Source: Atherinomorus stipes (lineage: Eukaryota; Chordata; Actinopteri; Atheriniformes; Atherinidae). From it: DNA of 64,000 bases. This document shows positions 21,871 to 33,652 of the stretch, piece after piece; position 1 is the first letter of the stretch; every line of letters begins with the position of its first letter. The notes beneath the pieces were generated by a model. The model saw nothing but the letters and a program-made list of their open reading frames with translations, did no database searches and was not told the DNA's origin. The position numbers were made by a program, and so were the translations under genes. The DNA lies in assembly GCA_023101725.1 (NCBI GenBank), contig JALJCO010003873.1, positions 122,200-186,199 of the forward strand. Reading direction: 5' to 3'.

Positions 21871-24041
21871 CCATGAAAATCATGACTGAAATGCTAAAGT
21901 CTACAGTAACATGTTGATTGTATTCAAAGTCACAACAGTTCTGCATTCAGCCAATGGCAGAGATGAGTAATATGGCCTAAAACATCATGTTTATTTGTTT
22001 GTTTGTTTGTTTTAACCCACATTTTTTACACTATAAAAACAGTTCATACTATTGTTTTATTTATTTTTTAAAGCAGACCAAGTTTATGATTCAGCAGTAG
22101 TACGAAAGACTGCACGCTCCCCGGAGGGTCCCTCGGCTGTGCTTTCATACACACTGACGTGGTTTTACAGGAGAAACTGATACATCTAACTGGAAAGAAG
22201 CCAAATTGTCCAATTTTATTTCTTAAAAAAAGAAAGCATTGAGTCAGGTGGTAGACTGTACAGTTCTTCCTGACCGCGTAAAAAGTCTGTTGATGTTGGA
22301 GCTCTAATACAACATTTAGAGACAAAATCCTGCCTTTTGAAGAACTGCCAAAGTCCAGAGTTGGGAGGAGAGGTGGCGGCTTTGTGATTCTGGAGATCAC
22401 AGATTAACTGCTGTGCCAGATAAGAGACAACATGGATCAGTATGAACTCACAATGAATCTTGACCGTTGCACTGATTTAAAGATAAACAAGAAAAAATAG
22501 GTGCCCACAAATAAGATCAGAAGTAGAAAAGCATTTAATGTTTGACTCTGGACAAACACAGATTAATTAGATTTTTTTATGGCTTCTTCATTTTGGTAGC
22601 AGCTATGGAGAATTTATGAATTCTTAAAGTAAAATGAGCTTCAGCGATCGGTAATTTCTCATGTTTGATGTGTGTAAACTCCTGAGAAGTACAGCAAAAA
22701 AGTACCACAATTTCATCTGGGGAAGAATAATCATTATGTAGGTTCATCTAACCAGGCACCAGCAGGCAGACGATGACATCATTGTTGCTTGGTATCTTTT
22801 TCCAGCCTCGGCAGTAAGACTTTCAATCTTACTGATCCACATTTACACATTATTTCAAAGACAAATCAGCAGAGAAAAAATCAAAAAGGTTTTTGAGGCT
22901 CTAATTCCTTCAGACACAGTTCAAATGCAGGTTTGTTTTCACGCATTACCTGTTTCATGGTCACGTGAATACCAGGTTGTGACGTTAGCTTCCGCTTAGC
23001 CATAGAAATACATTCATTACATATTTGATTTTGCATGATAAATGTTGTGTTTTCTGCCTTTATATACAGTTAAATGGGACAACAGAGCAAGCTGCACAAG
23101 ACGTTAAAGTTAAAGCAAAAAGGTGATGTGAGGAAGCAAGTTGTACTTTACAATAAAAACATAAGAAGCTAAACTGATGCAAAGCTAACAGAATAAAAAT
23201 CTGAGTATCATCTTTAATACTGCATGTTGACTTACATACACATTAAAGGAAACTGAAAAAGAAAGTAATTTAACATAGCATAGGGTGTCTAGGTTACTGT
23301 CACAGATGGATGTTTCACTGAAGCTGTTTCCTAATCTGGAACTGCAGGAACAAAACTGCTGTCAAAGGGGATTTTTGCCTTCTTCCCGCACAAAAAACTA
23401 GAATATTAGTTTAGTGACAGCCAGTAACTTCCAGAATTCTGATTCTGATTATTCTGATTATGTTTAAAAGGCAGACAGAAGCAGTGAATATCACAAGCGC
23501 TTTAAGCAGATTATCATGATCTATTCTTCAGGTGATGGACATGCCAGATAGATTATGATCCAGGTTTTAGTCTCTAATAATCATCAATCAACAAACGCAC
23601 TTCATCCATGTTTTGCTCCAACGACTCGGCCCTGTGGCAGCGTGGACATGAGATCTCATCCGCTGCGTAAAGAATAAATAAATCCTTCATATCAACTCTG
23701 GTTTAGTCAGAGCAAACGGATGAAAAGGCTGCAGGGTCTCTACCTGGAAACATTAGAAAGACGTTTCTTTTGAATCTGAGTAGAGAATGGAGATACAAAG
23801 AAGAAAACTTGCACTGCTGCTAGCCTTGAGTTCCAGCTGTCCTTCAGCAGAGTAACTGCTGTTGGAAACACAGATGATACTGGAAATAAACAAGACCGTA
23901 TTTCTGGAAATGTTGCTTCTTCGGCAGATCACTGCACCCTGACCACTGAAAGCACCACTCGCCTATGTTTCTGTCAAAACGCCTTTTTTTCCCTCGTGTA
24001 TGTAATGTAACTCAGTGAACGCTGCTGAACTCGTCATCTTG
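21870..24041. other. Unassigned AT-rich sequence
   Basis: About 2.2 kb with no coding domain, RNA gene or clear repeat boundary. The 110-codon minus-strand frame at 22068-22400 has no recognisable motif. Confidence 0.45.
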
Positions 24042-24049
24042 CTGTAAAC

Positions 24050-24915
24050 TAGGGATGCACGTTACTGGAATTTTGGCCGATGTCTTAAAACTCATTTGGC
24101 CGATAACCGAAATTGATACCACTATTAAAGCAGAAAAAATAAGCAGACATTCCAGTTTTGTTATCCGTTTACAAAACTTTGAAAAATAGGGGTGGGGGGA
24201 AATATCAATACACTGAAATATTGTGATATTTTCATATGACGATATCAAATCAATATTAAAAAATGCGACATCAATCTATTTTCTTACAAAATCTCGCAAG
24301 ATTTCATGGATCTGTCACAAAATCTCAATATTTCGTGAATTCTCTCGTTATTTCATAACAAAACGATGAAATATCACGAGATTTCGTCATTCAGATAGAT
24401 CAACACCATGTTTTTAAATGTCAGTATATCAGCATATGAAAATATCGCAAAATTTTCGTGAATTCTTGTGAGATTTTGTTACAGAAGGATGAAATATCAC
24501 GAGATTTCATTAGTAAAATAGATAGATACCACGTTTTTGAATATCAGTATATCAGCATATGAAAATATCACGAAATTTTTATGAATTCTTGCAAGATTTC
24601 ATAACAGAACAATGAAATATCGCAAGATTTTGTTAGTGAAATAGATCAACACCGCTTTTTTTAAATGTCAATATATCAGCATATTAAAAATATGATATTT
24701 CAGTGCATCGATATTTTTCCCACTCCTATTCTTTAGAAGTTCTAAAGTCTGTGAAAAAGAAGTTTTAGAAGAAGTTTTTTTTAAGACTTTAGAAACAGTG
24801 GGCTGATCGGTTAAATATCAGATAAATATCGGTGGGGTGGCCGATGTCCGATTCTCCATTTTAAGACCGATATAGGCCGATACTGATAGGGGGCCGATTA
24901 TATCTTGCATCCCTA
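24050..24915 (+). mobile_element. hAT-like 'TAGGGATGCACGAT' element, copy B
   Basis: It begins TAGGGATGCACG and ends GCATCCCTA. The flanking 8-mers are CTGTAAAC (24042-24049) and CTATAAAC (24916-24923), one mismatch, fitting a hAT target duplication. It carries an internal AT-rich palindromic element at 24188-24728, as in copy A (8795-9392), and lies in the opposite orientation. Confidence 0.75.
24188..24728. mobile_element. AT-rich palindromic element nested in copy B, expanded
   Basis: It starts AGGGGTGGGGGGAAATATC and ends CCACTCCTA. The interior repeats a segment of about 120-125 bp several times, each with ATGAAATATCACGAGATTTC-like words and a GATATCA-rich part. It is longer than the equivalent in copy A, so the internal unit has been amplified. 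Confidence 0.65.
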
Positions 24916-24923
24916 CTATAAAC

Positions 24924-25995
24924 CCAACAAGAGTTGGACATAATTACAAAAATGCAAATGATATGAGAACATTTAATTCCAAACTTATGTAAACATTAAT
25001 GTAATTTGACCAAACAACTAAAGATTTACCTGAACTTTAAAAAGCTGGAGTTTATGAATGCCTTCTCTACTGGATGAGCAGCGCAGAGCGTTTGGCAGCC
25101 GTTTTTACAGACAGCAGTCCATGTGACACCAGCGTGGAACACATGACCTCTGCTGTCAGTATCAGCTGCCTGAATAAGCCATTATTTTCATTATTCAACA
25201 TTAGTTCCTCTTTGTTTCACCCTAATTTCTTTCTCTTTCACTTATGATCATCATTCTCTTTTGGGATCATCAGTTTGCTAAGTTGTCCCATTTTTCCTCA
25301 TCAAACATTTGCATCATCTCCTGGTGAGACAGACTTGGAGGGAATGGTAAAAACCAGGTGTGTGATCGTTACTTTAAACTGCTTATGTAATGGAGAATCG
25401 CGGTGACAGTGCTAGACGGAGATGTACGGGAACTGTTTGCAGGGCATTGTGGGAGACTGTTTGTCTGGCATAAATTTCTTATGATCCTATTTGTAAGATT
25501 TGTTTTGAGTCATTCCAGATGCTCAGTCCAGTTCTTTAATCTGGATTCAGGCTAATAAAATGACAAAAGCCCGAGGGGGAGTGCAGTTTTATCAAAGCCT
25601 GTGCTGCGAGGAAAGCTGCCGCTCACACACCAGCCACACCCAGCCGAGCACAACAGAGGGGTGGACTGTCTCGTCAAGAAGAAGCCAACCCCGATCTGAC
25701 AATACACGCAGAGAGAAAGATGTTTTCAGGTCTCATACGAGTGCGTTTAATAATGCAGCAGTCCCGCCGCTCAGATCCCCCCCAAGTTGGTCGCTGTGTG
25801 CTGTTGCTCTTATTAAGCACTCAATTAAAGCCATTCCCAGAGAGAGGCGGCGAGCACCGATGTTTGCATTAGAAAACGGCGCTGGCGCAGACTGTCGGTG
25901 AGGATGCACCCCAGAGGAGAGCAGTCTTTACACGAAGGATCCTGGAAGTGACAGAGCATCACCAAGGATAACAGACGCAGGGATGAGATTACAGG
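24924..25995. other. Unassigned sequence
   Basis: No recognised gene. A 113-codon frame at 25560-25901 lacks any domain and stands alone. Confidence 0.45.
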
Positions 25996-25997
25996 AA

Positions 25998-26202
25998 GGA
26001 TGGATGGATGGATGGATGGATGGATGGATGGATGGATGGAGGGAGGGATGGATGGATGGATGGATGGATGGATGGATGAATGGATGGATGGATGGATGGA
26101 TGGATGGATGGATGGAGGGAGGGATGGATGGATGGATGGATGGATGGATGGATGGATGAATGGATGGATGGATGGATGGATGGATGGATGGATGGATAGA
26201 TA
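25998..26202 (+). repeat. (GGAT)n / (ATGG)n microsatellite
   Basis: About 50 tetranucleotides with regular GGAGGGA and GAAT interruptions spaced about 60 bp apart. It gives spurious MDGW and IHPS repeats on the two strands. Confidence 0.97.
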
Positions 26203-26899
26203 GGAAAATTGTGATTATTGCACTTTGAAAAACTCAATGCTGCTCACTGCCTGGAAAAGCAGCAGTATTCCCTCAGATATAGTTTGCAAAGGCTGGATGT
26301 ATTTTGGATTTTTTTAAGGACTCTGGGAGGAAACGTTATTTATTTAAACTTTGATTAATTAATTGATTGGTTTAGTTTTATATATGTATTATGTTTGTTC
26401 ATTATTTTTTATTTAATAAAAGTCAGTGAAATAATCTTAATGTGTGTATGCAAGTTTTGAAGATTTTGAGCACATTTCAACAATACCATGATAATGATTA
26501 TTGTGATCATTTTGGTCACAATTACATGAAATTTCCATGCCGTTACATGCCTACAACAGTGTTTCTCTTACATATTCTGAGTTTGATTACACGTCACGTG
26601 TAAGGCCATAAATTATTTGGTGCCAGTTGTTTAAATACCAAACGGTTTAAATACCACATCTGTATTAAGGATGCTTTCTTCTTTCCTTAAATATTGAAGA
26701 GGAACGCAGCGATGGGACTTTGTCAACAGCACGGAGGAGCTCGGCTTTGTACTCCCATGTTCGTCCTCTTGACAGCGAAGGGCTTCGGACACACTGAGCC
26801 AACGATCGCTGCTGACTTTGACAACTTCAGAGTGAATTTCTGATCTTTCTTTAACTAAAATATGTAAGTAATCTTCATCAATACTGGATGGAGTTAACA
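26203..26899. other. Unassigned AT-rich sequence
   Basis: Nothing recognised. A 95-codon minus-strand frame runs into the next repeat and has no motif. Confidence 0.45.
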
Positions 26900-26932
26900 C
26901 GAACACTGGGGCTGCCACAAATGATTCTTTTG

Positions 26933-28804
26933 CAGGGTTCTCACGCGTCCTGGAAAACCTGAAGTGCTTTTAGCCGTCATGGAAAACACATGGAAAATGA
27001 GAAAAAGAGTAAAATGTCCCGGAAAATGATTTTTCCTTCCTCTCGTCGCCACTTCGACACTGCTTCGTCTTTGCTTCGAAGCTTTCATCACAGCTTCGTT
27101 GCCATTTTGCCGCTGTTTCATCGTAGCTTTGCAGCTTCATAGCTGTCTCGTCGCCGCTATGTCGCTATTTCATCGCCGCTTCATAGCTGGCTTGTCGCCG
27201 CTTCGTCTTTGTTTCATCGCTGCTTCATAGCTGCTCAATAGGTGTTTCGTCGCCGCTTCGTCTTTACTTTATCAGTTTCATCGCCGCTATGTCGCTATTG
27301 CATCACAGCTTTGTTGCCGCTGTTTCGTCGCCACTTCGTCTTTTCTTCGTCACCATTACGTCACAGTTTTTTCGCCATTCTGTTGCCATTTCATCAAAGC
27401 TTCGTGGCTGTTTCGTCAACCGTTATGTCGCCATTTCATTGCAGCCTCATCACAGTGTCATCGCAGCTTCATAGCTCTCTTGTCGCTGCTGTGTCACCGT
27501 TTCATTGCAGCTTCATTGCAGTTTCATAGCTGTTTCGTCACCGCTTCGTCTTTGCTTCATCGCCGCTTCATAGCTGTCTTGTTGTCACTATGTCGCCATT
27601 TCATCGCAGCTTCATAGCTGTTTCGCTGCCACTTCGTCTTTGCTTCATTGCCGCTTCATAGCTGCCTCGTTGCCGCTATGTCACTATTTAATCCCGGCTT
27701 CATAGCTGTTTCGTCACCGCTCCGTCTTTGCTTCATTGCCGCTTCATAGCTGCCTCGTTGCCGCTTTGTCACTATTTAATCCCAGCTTCATACCTGTTTC
27801 GTCACCGCTTCGTCTTTGCTTCATCGCCGCTTCATAGCTGTCTTGTTGCCACTATGTCGCCATTTCATCGCAGCTTCATAGCTGTTTCGTTGCCACTTCG
27901 TCTTTGCTTCATTGCCGCTTCATAGCTGCCTCGTTGCCGCTATGTCACTATTTAATCCCGGCTTCATAGCTGTTTCGTCACCGCTCCGTCTTTGCTTCAT
28001 TGCCGCTTCATAGCTGCCTCGTTGCCGCTTTGTCACTATTTAATCCCAGCTTCATACCTGTTTCGTCACCGCTTCGTCTTTGCTTCATCGCCGCTTCATA
28101 GCTGTCTTGTTGCCACTATGTCGCCATTTCATCGCAGCTTCATACCTGTTTCGTCACCGCTCCGTCTTTGCTTCATTGCTGGTTTACAGATGTTTTGTTG
28201 CCACTATCTTGCCGTTTCATTGCAGCTTCGTTGCCACTATGTTGCCGCTGTTTCTTTGCCACTTTGTCTTTGCTTCATCTCTGCTATGTCACAGTTTTGT
28301 CGCCGTTTCATCGCAGCTTCATAACTGTTTCGTCACCGCCATGTTGCCACTTCGCCGCCACTTCGTCTTTGCTTCATCGCTGCTATATCACAGTTTTGTT
28401 GCTGCTATGTCGCCATTTCATCACAGCTTTGTAGCTGTTTTGTCACCGCTTCGTCTTTCTTTCATCTTTGCTTCTTCGCCGTTTCATCACCGCTTCATGG
28501 CTGTTTCGTCGCCGGTATGTTGCCATTTCATTGCAGCTTAGTTGTCGCTATGTTGCTGTTTCGGCCCAGCTTTGTCGTCCTTTCTGTTGCTGCCTCCGTT
28601 TTGTCTCTACTTTGTCTTTTCTTCGTCTTCATCACTGTAAAAACATATAAGCTACAATTGTAGAACACGTCTCCAAAAGCTTGTGGTGGAGTTTATAAGT
28701 CTATGTTGTGATAACTTGACTTGTACTATAGCAGCAAGAAAAGTCCTGAAAATGTCCTGGAAAATGTCCTGGAAAATAACTTCTAGAAAAGAGTGGGAGC
28801 CCTG
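26933..28804 (+). mobile_element. 11-bp-array element, copy 2 (largest)
   Basis: The ends are CAGGGTTCTCACGCGTCCTGG (shown to the final G at 26953) and GAGTGGGAGCCCTG at 28804. Flanking 5-mers are TTTTG and ATTTG. The array at about 27035-28640 is roughly 145 units of 11 bp, such as TTTCATCGCAG, CTTCATAGCTG and TTTCGTCACCG. A 24-unit (264-bp) block is duplicated: TCTTTGCTTCATTGCCGC starts at 27637 and again at 27901. All three forward frames are open over long stretches for arithmetic reasons, not coding ones. Confidence 0.85.
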
Positions 28805-28888
28805 ATTTGATGATCAACTCCTCTCAGATTACTTTGGTGATTCGTTGATTAATCCGACTGTATAGAAAATTGTAGCATATTTACAAAA

Positions 28889-28954
28889 CCAGTCAATAGT
28901 TTGGACACTTTTTCATTTAATCTGATGGAGAAATGTGTCAAAAGTTTTGACTGG
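28889..28954. mobile_element. Miniature mariner-like palindrome
   Basis: CCAGTCAATAGTTTGGACAC and TGTCAAAAGTTTTGACTGG form near-perfect 19-20 bp inverted ends around a short loop. Similar sequence occurs at about 39479-39546. The CAGT-AAAGTTT-GAC ends fit short Tc1/mariner derivatives. Confidence 0.55.
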
Positions 28955-29157
28955 GAGTGTGTGTGTTTATATAATCCAAGAAAAACTGACCAGACAGAAA
29001 CACAGATAAGGCAGCTGAAGGTACAGTGGCAATTTTGAGGGGAAATACAAAACTAAAAAACAAAAAAATTTGTAGATTATTAAATTAGTTGCAGACTATT
29101 TTCAAGTCGACATAATCACGATTAACTGACTTATCGTCGCAGCCTTAACGAACACTG

Positions 29158-30100
29158 ATCGTGAAAAATAGAAAACAAAATGATGCAAGTTGGTTTGTTG
29201 AGGAGTCTTTTTTTTAAGATCATTGTATTTTTCAACAGAAATTTTCCGATTTTTTTAGACAAGTGGGAAAAGTGAATAAATAAGAGAGTATTCAGGCTGT
29301 GCAGCGAGTTCCCTTCATTCCTGCTTCATCTTCCTCATCGCCTCTTCCAGGCACTGGAAGCAGAATACATCTGTGCATCTGCTCACACTCCCAGAATGCA
29401 GCCTAATCACTGTTGCTGCAGCGTTTTCAGAGTTTAGCTCCAGAATAAACGCGTCCGCTTCCAGTAAGCTGCGATTTCTCCAGCTCAGCCTGTCACACAG
29501 CTCGACTGTGTCACATTCAAACGAGTACGTACATCAAAGCCAGGCTTCGCTCTGGTGAGGTGGTCCTGAAGCCGGCAGCGTCCTCATCCATTATGGTGCT
29601 GGAGAAAACCTCAGAGTTATTCACTTTGAAACTCCAGCATAGAGCAGGGAGAAGGAGGAACAGAAGAGGAGCTGAGATGAAGAGGAGGAGATCTGCATTT
29701 GTGTGGAAACCTACAACAGATGACTTTAAGATGAAACGCACGTCTCGTTATAGTTTTATTTCCTGCTCGGTACACATTTACACATTTATACCTGCTCAGT
29801 CTTATTTACATTTTCCAACAATATTTATGTAGAAGTACACTTTCTTGAGCATTTTGAATGGTACTGAAACCATTTTACATTTAAATTGTCTAAAAACGTT
29901 ACTGATGCGCAACATAAAAAATTTCAACCGAGACCTTCAACTGATAATTTTCTGCTTCTCATGGCTGATACAGATACTGATGCCGATAAAAAAGCTGAAA
30001 ATGAAGTCACGATTTTTTCATTGGGCAAAGTTAGAAAACTAACTTCTGCAATAGGGCTGACAAACCGAAAAATTTACCAACACCGACATTTACAACGACA
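29158..30100. other. Unassigned sequence
   Basis: Opposing frames at 29517-29832 mirror one another with no domain. No feature supported. Confidence 0.45.
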
Positions 30101-30104
30101 ACCG

Positions 30105-31110
30105 AGGTCATTAGATGAGCAGAAAGAACTCCAAGGCACTCTCCCTTACAAAAGCTAAAAAGCCTTTATTTCTGTGGCAAAGTCATAATGACCTTAAAAT
30201 CCAACTCATTTCAGCCCACTGGCCTTCATCAGGGAGTCCAACTGATTTATCAGGTTCGTGTGTCTTTATAGTGGAATTCACAAATAGGATTTCGCCACAT
30301 ATGATGGACCTTTCCATCGAACTCCACCCCTAGAAACAAACTCCTTCCACAGGAAAAAAAAACTCCATTAGGCTTCAAACACGGACACTTGATTTCAACA
30401 AGTCAGGAAGCTTTCATATAAAACATTAAAAACCACAATTACGTCATAAACAAACAACCTCATTCATAATATAATATTATCCTTATGGGAAGGAAGCAAA
30501 AAACAGAATTATTTATAGCCCTTACCACATCGTTTTCAATCTAGAATTTCGAACAATACGATTCATAGGAACACAGTTAGATCCAGTTCTTCATTCAGAC
30601 CAGGATGTTTGGTGGCCTGTAATTTGAAAGCCCAAAAGCCTCCCTTTGGTTGAGTCGTCTTTGTCTATCAGCTTTCCTGATGGAGATGGGGACATGATCC
30701 CATATGCTTGTAATGTTGACGGATCACTGTTATGTTCTGAGAAATGTCTAGCCAGGATAGTTTAAGTTAGCTGTACGGATTTTATATTTATGTTCTGCTC
30801 ATCTGTCTTGCAGACGTCTCTTAGTTCTACCGACGTAGAAAACTGGACAGTCCAACCTGTAAATGACATATGTGGTTTTACAATTAATGAAATGATTGAC
30901 AGTGTAATGGAGTCTGTAAATGTTTTAGCTTGTACTACATTTGCACAATGATTGCAGTGATGACATTTATATGTAGGACCCCTTTGGCTTTGACTCCAAC
31001 CATGTCTGTTGGTTGGTTGACGATGGCTGTGGACCAATTCGTCCTGTAACGTAGGGCATCTCTTAAAGCTGATTAAAGGTGGTACAGGAAAAACGGTGGG
31101 CATGGCCTAA
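30105..31110 (-). pseudogene. Decayed Penelope-like retroelement (GIY-YIG region and 3' end)
   Basis: Read on the minus strand, 31103-30762 gives a Cys-rich segment YKCHHCNHCANV followed by further sequence. Just downstream, in another frame, is FYVGRTKRRLQDR, a stop codon, then AEHKYKIR, which is the 'YVG-T-R-L--R--EH' core of GIY-YIG endonucleases. Still further, frames contain GFQITGHQ-like and FKLQATKHPGLNEELDL-like segments, typical of the end of these ORFs. The 3' region near 30230-30150 has CTGATGAAGGCCAGTGGGC and AATAAAGGCTTTTTAG, as in Penelope-like elements. Penelope-like elements pair a reverse transcriptase with a GIY-YIG nuclease. Frame changes and an in-frame stop show this copy is dead; no RT region was identified. 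Confidence 0.6.
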
Positions 31111-31869
31111 TGTCCCCACGCCCCCCGGATTTAAAAAAAAAAAAAAAAACACAAAACAGTATTCTATAGATTCAAACAGCATCTCTTATTGATCAGTTAC
31201 CAATTACAATGTAATAATATTTCTGTATTTCCTCATTTCAGGGAGCTTTTTAAAATCTGGCTCCAGACAACACATGAAAACTAGCCTGTGACTAAATCTG
31301 GCATATCTATTAGTTTTTCTTTGCCCTGTCACTATCAAATAAACAAATAAAATTGGCCGATATCAGGCCAATTTTCAGTGTTGAAGCCAATATCGGTTTT
31401 ACTAAAAACATGTAAATATGCATGTCTTTAGTTTAGTTTATTGTTTATTTATCGAAGCATTTTGCAGTTTTATTTATCTGTATCATTTTTCTTGTTTTCT
31501 GGTCTCCAATGGAATTTATGCTTTGCATTTTTTACATTTATTTTACCCTGTTTTTCTTTATTTATCTTTATTGTTTGAAAGTAACCGTTTAGGAATTTAT
31601 AACTTTTACTGCAAATGTTGAGAACTGGCTGAGAACTAAAGAAGAATGAAGCTACCTATGAAATGTAAAAGGTCAGCTTTAATATTGTCGTTTATGTTAG
31701 GCAGGATGGAATTACTTGTCTGTTGTTTTCTAAATAGTTTTGTCTGTGTTGTTTATGTTGGTGTCGTTTAAACTGTAAAGGTTTCAGTGTTTGTCTTTTA
31801 CTTTCTTTCTTTCTCTTTGAAAAGCCCAACCAGCAACAAAAGTTGTGAATTAGCTTAATGCTATATACT
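31111..31869. other. Unassigned sequence with repeat fragments
   Basis: A poly-A run (about 31132-31149) is followed by a fragment with GGCCGATATCAGGCC (about 31354-31368), related to the ends of the hAT-like copies A and B. The rest, to 31869, is T-rich and unassigned. Confidence 0.4.
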
Positions 31870-32910
31870 CAGGGTTCCCACGCATCCTGGAAAACCTGGA
31901 GAATGATTGAACATTTTACCAGCACATGGAAAATGAGTAAAATGTCCAGGAAAAGCGTGACTTGTCCTGGAAAATTATGTTTCCCCCCTCTCGTCCCCGC
32001 TTTGACGACGCTTCATCTTTGCTTCTTGCCGGTAGCAGTTTCGTCACCGCTTTGTCGCAGTTCCGTTGCCGCGACATTGCCATTTCATTGCAGCTACGTC
32101 GCAGTCTTTTGTCGCTGCTACGTCACCGCTACGTTGCCGTTTCATCACAGCTTTGTCGCTGCTATGTCGCAGTCTTGTTGCCGCTACATCACCCCTACGT
32201 TGCCGTTTCATCGCAGCTCTGTCGCCGCTACGTTGCCATTTCATCGCAGCTTCGTCGCCGCTACGTTGCCATTTCATCGCAGCTTCGTTGCAGCTACGTT
32301 GCCATTTCATTGTAGCTTCCTCTCCGCTACGTTGCCGTTTTATCGCAGTTTCGTTGCAGCTACGTCACCGCTACGTTGCCGTTTCATCGCAGCTTCGTCG
32401 CCGCTACGTTGCTGTTTCATCTTAGCTTCGTCGCCACTAAGTCACCGCTACGTTGCTGTTTCATCGCAGCTTCGTCACCGCTACATCACCGCTACATCAC
32501 TGCTACGTTGCCATTTTATTGCAGCTTCCTCTCTGCTACGTTGCCGTTTCATCACAGCTTTGTCGCTGCTATGTTGCAGTTTTGTCGCCGCTACGCCACC
32601 GCAACGTTGCTGTTTCATTGCAGCTTCGTTGCAGCTACGTCACCGCTATGTTGCCGTTTCATCGCAGCTTCGTTGCCACTATGGTACCATGTTGTTGCAG
32701 CTTTGCCTGCGCTTCACCTATGTTTTGTCTCCGTTTTGTCTTTTCCTTGTCTTTACTTCATCTCTGTAAAAAAATATCAGCTACAATTGTTGAACACTTC
32801 TCCAAAAGCTTGTGGTGGAATTTATTCGTCTGTGTTGTAATAACTTGACTTGTACTGTAGCAGCTGGAAAAGTCCTGGAAAAAAACTTCTAGAAAAGAGT
32901 GGGAACCCAA
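31870..32910 (+). mobile_element. 11-bp-array element, copy 3
   Basis: It begins CAGGGTTCCCACGCATCCTGG and ends AGAGTGGGAACCC. Conserved left words include ATGATTGAACATTTT and CATGGAAAATGAG; right words include CTACAATTGTTGAACAC and CCAAAAGCTTGTGGTGGAA. The array (about 31985-32760) uses units such as CTACGTTGCCG, TTTCATCGCAG and CTTCGTCGCCG. It supports a 303-codon frame plus two other overlapping forward frames; all three translate to the same 11-residue cycle, so none is a gene. Confidence 0.85.
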
Positions 32911-33649
32911 TCCTCTTGGTGCAAAGCCTCAAATGCACTTTGTGTCTTCTGTTTTTAATTTGCACTGTCCCTCGATAAATTAATTTTTATGCTGTTAGAA
33001 TTTCGTTTATCACAGATTTTCTAGATTTATTAGATAAAAGTTTGACATTAATGATTTTTAATTGTATTTACTGATTTTTGCTTTTAAACTCTCAAAATAC
33101 ATTTGTTTTATTCAATTTGCATAAAAGCTGTTGAAGACATTAGATCTAATAGAGTGATAGAGTGAACTGGGGCCATGGCCCCCCTGTGGCCCTCCCTTAG
33201 CTCTGTCCTTGTTCATAGGATCACTCTTTTCTTTACCTTCCTTTACACCATCTGATACTAATCTTCATTATTTCTTAATAAGTAAACTACTTGCCACTTG
33301 TTTAATATGTTTTGTCAACAAAATGTCAGATAAAAAGGGTTTCAGTGTCTTAGACTGATGATTTTCATTGTTTTCTGACTGATGAGACACAAACATTCGT
33401 AAATATTTGACTTCTTCCATCTCTTTGATGTTTGATCACCAAACAGTCACTTGATTGTATTTATCTAAAGTTTATTACTCATGTCTGTTTACAGTCGCAG
33501 GTCATAAAGTTTCCCAATGCTAGAACAGATTAATAAATTCCTCAATTTTTCTCAACAATTATAAAATCAGCTGAATAATTCATATTTAGAAGGAAAATCA
33601 CTTTTATACTCTACAAGCTTAAACTACAGAATCTTGTACAGACAAAAAA
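32911..33649. other. Unassigned AT-rich sequence
   Basis: Nothing recognised. Confidence 0.45.
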
Positions 33650-33652
33650 AGT

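Larger units (their letters stand above)
26909..29148. mobile_element. hAT-like element hosting array copy 2
   Basis: The left end GGGCTGCCACAAATGATT and the right end TTATCGTCGCAGCC are the inverted termini of the fish 'GGGCTGCCACNAACGATT' family, also seen at 39280-39652. CGAACACTG flanks both sides (26900-26908 and 29149-29157), consistent with an 8-bp hAT duplication plus one base. The interior is interrupted by the 11-bp-array element at 26933-28804 and a small mariner-like palindrome at 28889-28954. Confidence 0.65.

Noticed and set aside
26000..26237. ORFs with MDGW and IHPS repeats on the two strands
   Set aside because: Direct translations of the ATGG microsatellite.
31858..32769. 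303-codon forward ORF
   Set aside because: Product of the stop-free 11-bp array in copy 3. The other two forward frames give the same peptide cycle in shifted phase.
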